A stretch of 64,000 bases of DNA from positions 186,001 through 250,000 of the forward strand of contig JBAIAA010000651.1 of NCBI GenBank assembly GCA_037893245.1, read 5' to 3'. Under the pieces are notes generated by a model. That model was not told the origin of the DNA. It did not search any database and saw only the letters and a program-made list of their open reading frames with translations. A program made the translations under genes and the position numbers. Shown here one piece after another: positions 12,332 to 24,720 of this stretch. Source of the DNA: Crossaster papposus. Lineage: Eukaryota; Echinodermata; Asteroidea; Velatida; Solasteridae. Each line of letters begins with the position of its first letter. Positions within the stretch are counted from its first letter, which is position 1.

Positions 12332-13066
12332 CAGTAAACACTAACGCCTTTTTGTACAGGCTTGAAATAACAAAATAAAGCTCACAACTGTTTGTTATCA
12401 AACTGTTGACAAAACAACTATAAATACATCTTAACTGCAGTGCGATTAGATCGCCAGTCATATCCTTGCGCATAATTGCTACAGCATGGGTGGACACATC
12501 ACTTTAACCATGCCTTCCCTTCTCCTTAATCCACGTTTATGTTCAGAAACATTCTATAAAGAGTTCAGAAAACAAACCGAGTCGGTACGACTACGAAAAA
12601 GCAAGGTGTTTCCTTTTTGGAACGGTCCCCTGTGACAAAGGAGCTGTATTGAGTTTTCCTTTCCAATTAAACCAGCTTCCTTTTTATCCTACTTGTTAAA
12701 ACATCAAAAACAAAACAGTTCCCTTGGTACTACAGGTGGATACCATCCTTTTTTTCCGCCATATCATTTTCCTAAGCCTTGAAAGTGTTTTGCCACCATC
12801 ATGTCCCCTCTTCATGTTTTTACAATGGAATGAGCGCGCAGCTGCTACGAATGCCATGTTTAGCAGCGTGGCGCGGCTGTCCACAGCATTCCAGATGGAC
12901 TATAGCCACTTCCTTTCGTCAAGAGGTTAAGAAGTCACCTTTTCTCCCCTCCCCTCTTTCACCCCGCTTGCCAGTCCCTGCCCCTTGCCCCCATCTGACT
13001 TCAAAATCCGCCCTTGCCCCCTGGGGCTGTTCCAATTTTTTTTATCATTTTGGCTTGAAGCAATAA

Positions 13067-13471
13067 TTAAAGGTAGTACACACCATTCGCACATATTGAA
13101 AAAATTTACTACCGAAGTATTAGGAAATATCTTACTCATCTAAAAGTAATGATTGTAGGCATCCAGCAAGAGGATTGCGCTAGATATCCTGTAATTGTTA
13201 CGAAAAATTGATTAAAAAAACCCTAAAAATCAAGATCGCCGGACGGCGACCGCGAAAACCCCCCAGAACAACATAAGAACCACTGCCTGACGCCGGTTGA
13301 AAACGATCGCCGTTTTTTGGTGCTTTTCTCAGCATTCATGAATCATGATTGTGAAACTTTGAACAGGTCAGTTGAACCCTTTCTCTATGGTTAAACGATG
13401 TTTACTATAAAATACAACCCCCAAAATCCACCCAATAGTGATAATTCAAGCATTTACCAATGTTGTATCAC
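13067..13471 (+). mobile_element. MITE-1, forward copy, diverged
   Basis: It begins TTAAAGGTAGTACACACCAT and ends CATTTACCAATGTTGTATCA. The interior keeps GATTGTAGGCATCCAGCAAG, a GATCGCCGGACGGCGA block, ACAGGTCAGTTGAACC and TTTACTATAAAATACAACCC. It has a single terminal unit, in contrast to the amplified copy at 12.0 kb. Confidence 0.75.
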
Positions 13472-15049
13472 AACTTGTTTAGCTTTAAGCCAAGTGTCTG
13501 CATATTGTCCAGGGAGGAGACTCGGAGCTACCTGTTGGGATTAAATTGTTCTGTCTGGGTATTGAGAGGTCAAAGATGAATCATTAAGGGTGATAATCTG
13601 CCCATGAAGGACGAGTCTTTTAAAGATACAAGATGTTGCTGAAGTACAGGCTAGGCGTGTGCAAATGTTCTACATCGCCTTTAAGATGTACTTGTACTTT
13701 AAATCTGTAATTGAAAATAATACTTCCCATGACATCCTGAATATATAAGATATTTAAGAGTTGTCCCAAAATTCACAAGCCTTTATTTCAGCTGCCCTGC
13801 GAATTAGATCATCCACACATCAACACTAGAGTCTGGAGAAAAAAAAGAAGTTGGGCCAAGACAAATATAAGATGAGTCATGAAGATACTGCTTGGCACTT
13901 AAGGGGTCAAGACCTTGGCACATGGGTGTGTGGTGGAGAAGGATATTGGGGTGGGGGGGAGGGGGGGTGGGAGGGGGGTGGGGGTGTCAACCCTGACCTC
14001 CTTGTTTCAGTAGATCCAAAAAATGGATGAGACTACAGGTATTACCAAGTTTGATTATTTATCTATTCGAAATAGCTATTCCTTTTTTGTGTCGCCTTAA
14101 CAAAATTTTGGGAGAAACTTAATTACTAGTCCTAAATTCTGCTGACTATAGCTCTGTATACAGTTAATAAAATACATCAAATTTACATACTTTCATGGGT
14201 TTTAATTACACTTTTGAAGATGCAGTGACCGTTGGGTTGGGTTGGAAGACCCAATTCTTCATTGTATTACTGAGGTCAAAAGTAGAGACATTACTTAGAG
14301 GTAATTGATGCTTCATTGTTTATTTGTTTACATAATTTGATGAGTGTACCATAAATAGAGTGATTATTAGGTGGGATTCGTCACAACTTATTCAAAATAG
14401 ATCAAAGGTCATCTAATGGCCATTTGAGATCATAGTTAAAAAAAGCACAACAATTGTCGGTTTTCAGAACACAATTATTGGGATCGACCGTGGGAAAAGG
14501 CGACAGTCGCGATCCGAGGAACTCTTGTTTATCATCGATGCGAAACCTTTCTTTTCAGACAAAATAGTCCAATATGAACCTGATTTCCAGAATCGATCTC
14601 TGCTGTTATATACAAGTGAGTTGCACACTGCCTTAGCGATATATATTTACTTGACAGCTTTGTGAAGCCTGAGCCCAAACACAGTTACACAACCATCTCC
14701 CCACTCATTTGTGTAATTTATAGCTTCAAAATACAAGGACTTGTTTGTAGATAATATATAACCCTCTGCCTATTGACTGGGTCATTTGCCTGCCCTGCTA
14801 ATGCCTTTGTCCCCCTCGGATATTTGGTTATTCCAATGGCTGGATTACAGAGTGCATGATTCAGGTATTTTTATGGGCTTTTGGGCGTGTTATGATTGAG
14901 TTTTTTCCTGGAGTGGTTTTTGATAGGTGAGGAAAATAGTTGACTCCTTGTTTTCTATCAAAATAGAATCTATTCCTTTTCTTAAAGAATAAGGAATGTT
15001 CACTACACATCTGAGTAATACATTGTGTTAAGTAATACATTTTAACTGC

Positions 15050-15365
15050 CAATTATTATGAAATAACTTACTTGACTTTATTTAGTCCCTAGCATCCTGT
15101 GGAATCACAGCATCTGTGCTGTCGTTTTCTAGAAAAGTGGAATTCTTTGTATAAATTTATAATTATGGACGGAAGACCATCATTAAAAAAACAAACCTGA
15201 CTTTTCCCCCCAAATACTGTCGCCAAATGTAGCTAGTCCTCATTCCGCTTGGCAATCGGGTGCACATCTATGAACTGGTGCAAGCTAGCTAGTCTGGTTC
15301 CCTGACCTGACTATTCCATGTCATCTACAAATTGCTCTGTTTCGTCTGAAGTAGGGTCAGGTCCA
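15050..15365 (+). mobile_element. MITE-2 (AAAAGTGGAATTTTGTA family), partial
   Basis: It shares TATGAAATAACTTACTTGAC, CATCCTGTGGAATCACAGCA, AGAAAAGTGGAATTCTTTGT and CTGTTTCGTCTGAAGTAG with the copies near 22.4, 38.8, 48.2 and 50.8 kb. The right terminus was not found. Confidence 0.55.
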
Positions 15366-16059
15366 ACCAGAATGTGATTGTGTTTACATAGCCCCTCGGT
15401 CATTAATTCTTATATTCATGCGAATTAAAACACATTTAATATGAACTTATTTGGCCATTCTGGTTCTGTATGCACTGTCTGTTCCCCTTCTTTTCCCCTT
15501 CCCCTCCCCTTCCCCTTCCCCCTTCACCTCCCCTTAAATACATTTTAGGCAGAAGGGAAATAAAGCAAGCATATGGTTTATCCTGTTTGAGACATGTTTT
15601 TAGGACACCCAGAAATCTTGACAATATTTCCCCAGAGACAGCAAAACTTTAGAGAAACCTGCTAGACAGTTCTTATCTGCCTAATCTTGCTGCACTTTCA
15701 ATCCTGTTTATACAAATACAGCCCTCCACAATTATAAACAGGCATACTTCAAGGTCTTGCGACCCAAATGCTTGATTAAATGCAGAAGAAAAAAACACAT
15801 TAGAAGGCCACTGTCTGTGATCCTTCTGAAAAGAATCTGTTTTGGTCTAGCTTTCCCACACAGGGAGGAACGTCACAAAGAAATCAATAGTGTTGCTGCG
15901 TTGTGGAATGTTTCTTTAGAATATAAACAACAAAGAGGATCATCTGGGAAGAGACTGATTAAAATCCAGATTGTCAACTCTTGAGTTTGTTAAGGTCGGA
16001 AAATACAAGTTTTTGCCAAGTTGTTTTCATGTTAGGGTCTTCATTAACCCTAACTACCC

Positions 16060-16485
16060 CAAGCACATCAAACTCAAACTGCAGGTTTTGCTAGGTTTTG
16101 GGCAGGTTCGGTACCAAACATTAGCAACTTGTTGTTGGGCTTTGCTTGACCATGGAGGTAGGTCCTACCTCCATGGCTTGACTATGTACAAAAGGCCCAG
16201 GGAGACCCTGTTGAATTATGTGAGGTTCAGGGCAGAAAGACATGAGACTTGTAAACATGTTGGAGTCCGGAGCTTGGGGGAATGCACAGGCATCTATTCG
16301 TCGGTGAGCTAACAGCACAGTTCCTGGTCAACTGCAAATGTGCCTGTGTACACCTTGTGTGTCCTCACTCAAACACAGCCCAACACACGCAACCAATCAA
16401 TGGCCAGTCATCACAGCCCTGATCCTGAACACTGAACAATGCATAGACCCATCTGTACCAAATCAATCAAACTTCAACAGTTCGA
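16060..16485 (+). repeat. Dispersed repeat, plus-strand copy (partner at 39.8-40.2 kb)
   Basis: Blocks such as CAGGTTTTGCTAGGTTTTGG, AAAGGCCCAGGGAGACCCTG, CAGTTCCTGGTCAACTG, ATGGCCAGTCATCACAGCCC and ACAATGCATAGACCCATCTG appear in the same order, reverse-complemented, at 39838-40235. No protein domain is visible. This copy has a small palindromic insertion at 16151-16175 that the partner lacks. Confidence 0.75.
16144..16182. mobile_element. 25-bp palindrome flanked by 7-bp direct repeat
   Basis: CATGGAGGTAGG, T, CCTACCTCCATG is a perfect palindrome with a one-base centre (16151-16175). GCTTGAC flanks it on both sides (16144-16150 and 16176-16182). The related repeat at 40.1 kb has a single site and no palindrome here, so this looks like an insertion with target duplication. 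Confidence 0.65.
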
Positions 16486-16782
16486 GATTGGCAGGGGTGA
16501 GAGCCTAAGTTATTAACAACCTCATTGTTAAAACAGCCTATCACGCTGATAAAATGTACTAAGAAAAACTCATATAGTCCTGTAAAATCCTTCTGTAAAA
16601 AACCTGCTAGCCTTTTAAGCCCATCTGTATAGTTACAACCTTGCACAAAATAAGATAAAGAGTGCTAATGACAATAAGCCAGTTTTGCATCTCGATTTGA
16701 AGAAGGAAAATCTCTACTGTCCAAGAAGAGATTTTGTTGGCTTAAATTCCAAAGCAGAACAAATGGCTTTGCATGCTCAAGA

Positions 16783-16967
16783 AATAAAATCAAGCACTTT
16801 CGATCTCTGGCTGTGCTTTGTAGTCGTATATGAGTCGCTGTGGCCAGCTGCCCTAGGCGCCTTTACATGTACGTGCCAGCGGCTCGACCACGTTGTAGCC
16901 ACGTTCTTCGCAATTCAGCATCCCAGCTGCGAGTAAGGATGATTAGCCTCCCAAATTATTATTATGG
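16783..16967 (+). mobile_element. tRNA-type SINE, 5'-truncated copy
   Basis: From ATCAAGCACTTTCGATCTCT through GGCGCCTTTACATG, CGGCTCGACCACGTTGTAGC and AGCTGCGAGTAAGGATGATT to a short ATTATTATT tail, it matches the body and 3' end of the minus-strand SINE at 32527-32880. The tRNA-like head is missing, as expected for 5' truncation during target-primed insertion. Confidence 0.8.
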
Positions 16968-17761
16968 TAGACACTCAATGTAACATTAGCAGAAACAAAA
17001 GGCCTGTCATCCTATCCCAAATTTGAGTGTGAATTCCTTTTTTGGAAACACGCTATTTGTCCTCCCCAGTCAAGCCACATGCATGAATGGCAGCCCTGCC
17101 AAAGTCTCTGAAGGGTGACGCCTCAACAGCAATGGAGGTGAAACCAACAAATTGGACTAGATGTTCAGGAGAACTTGCACTGCGCCCACAAAGAAAGAAG
17201 TGAATAGATTTTTGTTGTTCTTGTTTGGTTGGGTGAAGTACCACATTTTTGGGCATGCTAGGAGACAAACGATTTTGAAATTGTCTTTCACCAAAGCTTT
17301 TGGGGATTATGGAGTAACAAGGGATTGTGTTAACTGATATTGTTGATGGTGTTTCACTGGAGAGGCTCACCAACACAAAGTAAACTTGTGATGGGTGTCG
17401 GCATGAGTTACTATAAATAGACTCTCAGTAGAAGGTCAGGTGAATCATGAACATCACTAGGTATAGGGTGCACAGGGAATAATATGTAGCCTTCCAACAA
17501 GAATTGTAAAACCTGTTGCTTGCACTGAAGTCCCGGGATTCCCTGGGAACTGCTTTTTGATAAAAGCTTGGAAGCAGTACCCGACCGTTGAAGTCGGGAA
17601 CCGATTCCAGATTATGAAATCGAAGTACCTGTAACCAAGTTTACAAATTGTGAAGTAAATTCTGAGTGTACCTGGACTCGACCAATGACTCGATCGCCCC
17701 TAAAGTACTCTGAGTACACTGTACTCGGATTTCAGGACTAGACTCCTACACTGACAACCTA

Positions 17762-17785
17762 CCCCCCCCCCCCCCCCCCCCCCCC
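17762..17785. repeat. Poly-C tract, 24 bases
   Basis: An uninterrupted run of C, with G-quadruplex potential on the minus strand. Its length is likely variable and hard to sequence. Confidence 0.9.
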
Positions 17786-18764
17786 TCCAAAACAAAAAAC
17801 TCCAACAAAACCACCAAAACCTCTAAAGTCCTTTGTAATGACAAATTACAACGTTCCAAATTAACAGGGTCGGGAATAAATGCCACACTTTTAGATATTA
17901 ACGTTGTTGAGTGACATACAATTAATGTACAACACCTCAAGAAAGCATGGCATTACAATGGTGTTCCACTAAAGTTTTGTGGCAACAAAAACCATTCAAA
18001 AGAAGTAGGTTATTGTTGCTTTAATATTTGCACACAGAATATACTGACTAGTCATAAAATACTCCACCCAGTAGTAGTTACAGACGCTGACTATATCTAC
18101 ACAGGATCTTGCGGGCAAATTACAAAAGGAAGTGCGCATATCTATAGGCTTCGTGATAAAATCCCAAGTGGATTGACTGGCTACTGAATTCTACCGGAAC
18201 AAAATTCCTGTCTACAATTTGGATGCGCGGTCTTTGCCCAGTTTCAGCCAACTCGTTTCCTGTGCCCCCCAAAAAACCGGTGGAACATAGTTATTAGGAA
18301 AACCTCCTTCTTGAGAAATGTCTAATTGGTTATTTAAAAGTAAATATCAAAAAGAAGCCAGGTATTTTTTTGCCACATATTGCATTGCGTAACAGCCAGA
18401 AAAGCAAATTGTCAAATGTCCACAGACCTGTACATGGGCACATTGACCTATTCCCTGCATGATGTACCCCTAGTGTCTCTAGGTCCCACATTATTGAGTA
18501 TGCCCTGCATGCAGTCAGGACCCCAGACTGACCTCCTGTGACACCATAGCTACTAATTAACAAGGAAATAGACTCAGCGAGGTGCCTCCTGATTTTTTCT
18601 CTCCTGAGATTAGGAAACCATTAGTGCCCATTTCGAGTCTCAGTGGGTCTTTTTGAGCATAGCGGTGATGGATATAGCTTGGGCCACATCAAATATTGAA
18701 ATATTATTGTAAATGGTCACATCAATTTGAGCCAGCTCTTGTTGGCAAAAACTGCCCCAATTAA

Positions 18765-18920
18765 CAATTAGCAATCGTTGGAAATTGATACAAAATTTCA
18801 CTTTTCTTGAAAGGTGCCGTGATTTCACAGGATGCTTGAGACTGTTATTAACTTACAATTAAGTAAGGTGTTTCATAATAAATGTGTAGTTTAGATTTCT
18901 GATGTTTGCAAATGGTGTAT
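18765..18920 (-). mobile_element. MITE-2, reverse partial copy
   Basis: CAATCGTTGGAAATTGATAC, AAAATTTCACTTTTCTTGAA, TGATTTCACAGGATGCTTGA, AATTAAGTAAGGTGTTTCAT and a terminal GCAAATGGTGTATAT match the inverse of the forward MITE-2 copies. The other half is not recognisable. Confidence 0.6.
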
Positions 18921-18949
18921 ATTCAATTTTGACTCACGGACATTGTGTC

Positions 18950-19180
18950 CTGGGGCCAATTTCATAGAGCTGCTAAGCACAAAAAAAGTCTTGCTTATTA
19001 AAAACAGGTTACCAGCCAAAATTCTACGTGTTTTTCATGCTAAGCAAAAAAACAGATGATTATTAATCCAAAACAATAAAGATCACGTGAAAATTTTGTC
19101 TGTAACCTTGTTTTTGCCAAGGACAAATTGTCCTGCTAAGCACATTTTTGTGCTTAGCAGCTCTGTGAAATTGGCCCCTG
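18950..19180. mobile_element. GGGGCCAATTTCAT MITE, copy 2
   Basis: The left end is CTGGGGCCAATTTCATAGAG plus CTGCTAAGCAC. The right end, GTGCTTAGCAGCTCTGTGAA then ATTGGCCCC, is its near-exact inverse. The interior has AGGTTACCAGCCAAAATTCT and TTGCCAAGGACAAATTGTCC. This is one of the best preserved copies. Confidence 0.85.
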
Positions 19181-19182
19181 AG

Positions 19183-19273
19183 CTGAGGGATCGGGTGAGA
19201 TTTGAACCCAGGACCTCCTGTTTTATAGTGCAGACTTCTTCCCACTCACACGACCACTGAGCTAGCTGTGGTC
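19183..19273 (-). mobile_element. tRNA-derived SINE head, minus strand
   Basis: Read on the minus strand, the A-box-like AGCTAGCTCAGTGGTCGTGT is followed by the B-box-like GTCCTGGGTTCAAATCTCAC at tRNA-like spacing. These are RNA polymerase III internal promoter motifs. It directly abuts the MITE at 18950-19180. Confidence 0.6.
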
Positions 19274-20549
19274 GGCTGTCTGGTTCGAACTAGCAGCGGG
19301 TACGGGAACCAAATGGTGTATAAAGTAATGTTTCCTTTTTCCTATACAAGTTCATTTCAAATAACACATTGATCCAACCCACACCCTGACATTGTTTTCG
19401 TCACCAGCGGGTACATGTATATGAAGAGGGTCACTCCCATGTTATTCCCATGCGGCGTGCCCTGTCACTGCATGTAACCTACTGTATGTGTGACGTGAAT
19501 GTTATTCATCCATTCCCAGGATGTTTTAATGTTCTCCAGGTGTTTGGGGGAAGGAGGGGGGAGGGGGAGGTAATAATCAGTCACTAGGCCCACATATATG
19601 AGACGTTCTTGCAAAATGAGACGGAACTGGGCAGAGGGCATAGTATAGAAAACTGCAAAATAATGAATAATGGGTTATTTTTGTTTTAATTTTCAGATTT
19701 ATTGATTATTTTTAATTTTCAGATTTATTGATATATTTGTACACTTTGGTATGCCTGCTAACTATATTTTGTTAAGAAATAGTATAGAAGTAGTGAAATA
19801 AAAGTGTTTATAAGGAAAAAATTTGGCATTTTTTTATATCACATGTACAAAAATCAAAACTATTTTACTTTAGCGACACGTTGATAAATGCGAACTTTTA
19901 AACAGCCGTAACTTGTTAATGGAATGTCCGATTGAAGCGCAACAAACAGGAGAATGTTATCCTCTTTTCTGATACCTGAGAAACCTCATTTCAACCTCTG
20001 CCCAGTTTTGTCTCATTTTGCCAGAACCCCTCACATAACGGACGTTGGTTGGTATTAGACCAAGTAAAATATGTGGTACTGGGGAACAAAATGCGATTAC
20101 ACTGAAATGTGAGCCATTTTGATTTAACCTAGTCACTCCAATTCAGCATGGTCAGTGTTCATGTAAAAAAAAACTGACGAGGGTAAAAAATACACATTGC
20201 ACTGTCATTTTCTCTTAGCGTCCAGCGATTGACAATTCGAATAGAAGCTTCTTGGCACCCCTGTGGTGAGAATTTAATACGAAATGACAGGGCACCAGAC
20301 TAAAACGTGTGATCAGTGATCATCGGAGGTAATCGCCTCTGACGTATGGATCCCTGCTTGCTGAGTTGGAAAAGTAAGCAAGACTATTTTTAACAAATTG
20401 CGAAAAACAAGTGACTTCTAGAAAAAAAGGGAAAAAAATGAAATGAAAATTAAGTATGACACTCCAAGACCCTTTAAAACTACAAAGAGGTCTTGAAAGA
20501 TTTTGTATGAATTTTGAAAGTAGTGGTAGATACAGGTTTTTATAAAAGT

Positions 20550-20788
20550 TTTATACAAACGAACGGACGGCGATCGCGAGAAAAAAACAGATAAAAAAGA
20601 AGAGCAACTGCCTGATGCCGGTTAAAAAACAAACGCTGTTTTTCTTGCTTTTTATGGCATTAATGATTGTAAAACTTCGGACAGGTCAGTTAAACGATAT
20701 TCACTATAAAATACAACCCCCTAAACCCAGCCATTCCTGATAATTCAAGCAATTAAAAATGGTGTATGATGTATCCTACCTTTAAAGG
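20550..20788 (+). mobile_element. MITE-1, right half
   Basis: CGGACGGCGATCGCGAGAAA, TGCCTGATGCCGGTTAAAAA, CGGACAGGTCAGTTAAACG, TTCACTATAAAATACAACCC and a final GTATGATGTATCCTACCTTT match the forward copies at 11.7-12.1 and 13.1-13.5 kb. The left terminus is degraded. Confidence 0.65.
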
Positions 20789-22315
20789 TAATTGGATACG
20801 AATGCATCCAACCAAATTTTAAAAAGGCCTAATTTGTTTATCCTTTTTTTTTATGAGAAAATTTAGTGTTTCCCAGCTTGGCTACCCAGTTTTCCCTCTG
20901 GAGACAATCGGCATTACACAAAATGAGTGCCAAGTCATGTCAAATGACAGTATTTTTACAACATATCAGATAATCTAAGGTGGAGGATGCATGCACCCAC
21001 GCAAATTCCTGTTAACCTTGTGCTAAAAAAAGGAAACATCTTGAATATTATGGCTAGAGAAACGCTGAGAGGTTTCCTGCTAAAGGAAATTTGAATGATT
21101 TGAAGCAGAAAAGTTTCAAACGGCCACGCCTTTTAACAAAATTGTCCTTCCCCAACATATTTTATGCATTTATTGTAATAATTGTTATCCTGAACACCTT
21201 CTTTGGCTCCTGACTTGTTTGTATATGGAGGCTACCTCCATGGTGTGTCCAAACAACCATCATTGTTGTTGAAAATATGTCAACAGATTTGTAGAAATCC
21301 ACTGGGTATATTTAGGCCTGTTTTTATTCCCGAACGGCAAACGGCTGGCGCTTTATGTTACAGAGTGAGGAGTGGTTTTTATTCCCCCAATGAATAGAAG
21401 GGAAAAAACCAACTGTTGCTTTAGAATTCAGTGTGATGAATAAGAATTTGTTGACATGATGAATTGCCTATGTGGGCCAAATCATGATTTGCATGTTGTC
21501 AAGTTCTGGGCTACAGAATTTTGTGAGTCATGAACTTGGGGGTTTGTACAAAATCAAACAAACATGTGGTAGCGTGCACAGGACTAGAACAACTTGTGTT
21601 ACTGTAAATTAGAATTTCAGATGAAATTGGGCTCTATTTATGCAATAGAGTGAATCGGAGGCATCATTTTTCAAGATGGCAATAAATAAGCCACTGTAGC
21701 CACACCACTACTTTTAGGGATTACTGTCTTCAAATCAATATTTATCCCATATGCAATCGATTAACCCCCACAAAATTAAACAGATTCTGAAAGATGAAAA
21801 AATAAGCTTTATTTCCAAATGTCTCAAACACCTTGGTGAGTTGTAAGCTTTTTTTTCTGAATTTTAGAAGTTGGCATATTTATGAACAAGTTTTATGAAG
21901 GCCATCAAAATAACTATGTTCTCCTTGACTCTATGCTGTAGATTTATGTAAGTTTCATTCCAGTTTTTGTTTACTGGAGAATCATTTATACATTATGAGT
22001 GACCTCCTAGCCTTAGAATCTTTGTGCACATGACCCTTGACCTTGTCAGGGTGGACTAGACTTATTACCACCCACAATAAAAACTCCTCCTCAATCTAAT
22101 AAATTTGTTTGCCTTTGTAAGGCAGATTTATTTCCACTCCCTATAAAATCTACCACATGTTCCGTAAATTACTGCCACTTTCCCTCGGTCAGATTAAATC
22201 TGATTATTACAGTTTTCGTGGTAACTTTTAGTGACCTAAACAATTTGTATTTAATTGGAGCAGGATTGACAAGTTATATTTTATTTTCAAGAAATGTTTT
22301 TGATGGAGGGTGGTC

Positions 22316-22735
22316 TTAAAGGAATAGTTAGCTCTACCATTCCCAGCTGCCCCCAAAAAGTAAACGAACAAATGTATTTTTTTAGTTTGGTTTCGAATTT
22401 AGGTTGGTTTCCATAAATCAAAACCTAATGTGCTGTGGTTTTCAAGAAAAGTGGAATTTTGTATCAAATTTCAAACGATTGATCGCCGGCAATCGTTGTA
22501 AGAACCAGACTATTTTCAAACACTACTCCCAATTTATTGAATTCATCTGAAGGAAGTCAAGAAACCAGACTGTAAGTACAGCACTTTTTCTCAAATTTTT
22601 CCAGCTTCTACGAACACTGAACTTTAAACAGGTCGGCGTCACGATATTTACTATAAAATATGATTATTCTAACCCATCCATTTTTTTGAAAATTACAGCA
22701 AAATCAAATGGTGTATACTACCTTCAGGAAGTTTG
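22316..22735 (+). mobile_element. MITE-2, forward copy
   Basis: It starts with TTAAAGGAATAGTTAGCTCT and ends with AAATGGTGTATACTACCTTC. Inside are TTTTCAAGAAAAGTGGAATT, ATTGATCGCCGGCAATCGTT, CATCTGAAGGAAGTCAAGAA, AACAGGTCGGCGTCACGATA and TTTACTATAAAATATGA. The ATAGTAAATA box and TACACCATT-type ends are shared with MITE-1, so the two families are probably related. Confidence 0.7.
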
Positions 22736-23694
22736 GTTTTTAAGCTCACCACTACAATGGGATGTTATGAAAAGGAATAAACATCTAAATGACAAAACTT
22801 GGGTTCATTTAGAGTTTGATAAAGTGTTCCACCTCTCTGTATCATTCAGCCATTGTGATGCCATTCACCGATGCTGGGGAAGTGGTTATATTTGCTTTGT
22901 GCGGCTACATCCCTCGACCATAATAACAATAGGGGCCAGATGATGTGCATCTGACCAAAAGAATCGATCACTTCCTGCGTTTCACCGCAAATGGAAGATC
23001 CACGTCTCGATCGTTGTCGTTGTTTTTCTTTCGTGAGATCTCGTCCTGTCAATTTAAATTTTGATTGGTCTGGGCCAGAATGACACAAAGGTATTTGTGT
23101 AGAAAGAAAATAATGTGTTTACCCGTAATTAATAACGCAGATTAGGAAATTGAGTACCGTGATTATTATTCAGTTAACCATGTACCCAATTCTCCTACTA
23201 CTTGTAAAGGCGTATTATTAGATTATACTGTTATTCCTAAATTGAAAAGGTCTACCTTATTTCCTGAGAAAGGAAATTGTGTCGATAGTGTTTGTCCGGT
23301 CCTTTTGCGGCCCATTGACAACGGGATGTCGGAAGTAGAATGCATACCTTCCGCACTCTCGGAACTGGTCGCTAATCAGAACAAGTGGCTCAATCAGAGA
23401 TCCCGACTGGAAACCAAATTCTACCAGTAGTTGGAGATTGCGTGCTAAGTGCAACTAGATTTGTCTGATTACCGGGACCGGTTTCACTCGTCAATGAAAA
23501 GAAAAATCCGGATACCGGAATTCATAAATGTGTTTATGCACTGTAACGACTGCTTCTCTTAACTTTTGAAGGAGACCTTGGTCAAAGGGTAAACAGGAAA
23601 TGGGTTACTTGTTAAAAAAAGGGTCTCACCTGATCTGGAAAACAAGTACATATTTGCTTTGGTGGGATTTGAAAAAAGATCACTGAAAACACCA

Positions 23695-23990
23695 ACCTCC
23701 ACTAACCGGAATGCAAGTCCTTGCAAGTCCATCACAAGTCCTCTTGTCCCAATTCAAATCACAAGCTATTCAAAAATGAACTTTGACAAAAGCATTCCTT
23801 TGTCAATTTTCATCCAGTTTACTTGTGACTGGTTTTTAACCAATTCGCGCCGGGATTAATTTAACATCACCGAGCCTAGGCGCGGGATTATTTTAAATGA
23901 AACTCGATCCGAGGCGGGTTTAGGCCGATGGTACCTGGAAGGACTTGTGAAAGGACTTGCAGTGACTCGACTTCTATTCTGGGGCAGAGG
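23695..23990 (-). mobile_element. CAAGTCC inverted-repeat element with nested MITE
   Basis: CAAGTCCTTGCAAGTCCATC and the block CAAAAGCATTCCTTTGTCAA match, in reverse, the element at 62884-63273. The family-C MITE at 23836-23935 interrupts it, after which GGACTTGTGAAAGGACTTGC resumes the element. It has only a few CAAGTCC units and no long array. Confidence 0.65.
23836..23935. mobile_element. Family-C MITE (CAGTTCGCGCCGG ends), short copy nested in another element
   Basis: TTTTAACCAATTCGCGCCGG and GAAACTCGATCCGAGGCGGG match the longer copies at 36060-36300 and 38214-38400. It is inserted within the CAAGTCC element. Confidence 0.6.
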
Positions 23991-24579
23991 ATCCAAACAG
24001 TCCACTGACCATACCAAATGACCGAATTGCCCCGCTGCTTTTAGTCAATTTCTAACTTTGTTATCTCAGCCAAAATTTGGCAAACACTTCAGGACCGTTG
24101 AGTCAACAGAACCACCAACATTCTATCCCCAAGTGTTTGTTTTCTGGAAATTGTTCAGCTCCTACAACAAACAGGACATTCCAGACAAGACCAAATTGTC
24201 ACTGAAGTTTCTGTTAATATTTGTATTACTTTATATCCACAATAGAAGAAACATATTTGTCGTTACTGTATACGCCCAGCGTGCGAGGACTCCCAACTGT
24301 TAAACAGCTGCTGTGACTTAAATTGTTTTTTTACAGTTTAATATTTCTGGCAACAACTTTAAATTGTCCACCGAGTTGTGTTATAAGCGCAAATTGTTTT
24401 TCGTGTTGAAGTGAGATGTGACACCCCTATGTCAATATTTAGGCCTATAATTCTTGCCGGTCGCATTCTGGGAGGCCTGAGTTTTTTTCTTCAAACCATG
24501 GGTGCGTGGCCCTTGAGTGGAGGTGCTAAGTATACTTTCATGTTGCCCTTAAGCATGTTGTTGTGAGTTTAGTATTTGA

Positions 24580-24720
24580 TACACACTGTGGACCTCCGAA
24601 CAATTGACGTCCACGGATGCGGGGAGAGGTTACGGTTTGTGGACTTGGATAGGTCCACAGTTCGTTTTGCCCTCTAAAAAAAAGAGCTTTAGAGGAAAAA
24701 CGGGTTAGGGTTGTACAGTA
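24580..24720 (+). repeat. Dispersed repeat with GTGGAC palindromic motifs, partner at 27.2-27.3 kb
   Basis: CACTGTGGACCTCCGAACAA, TTGACGTCCACGGATGC, TTTGTGGACTTG and an AAAAAAAGAGCTTT block recur on the opposite strand at 27220-27345. Confidence 0.55.
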
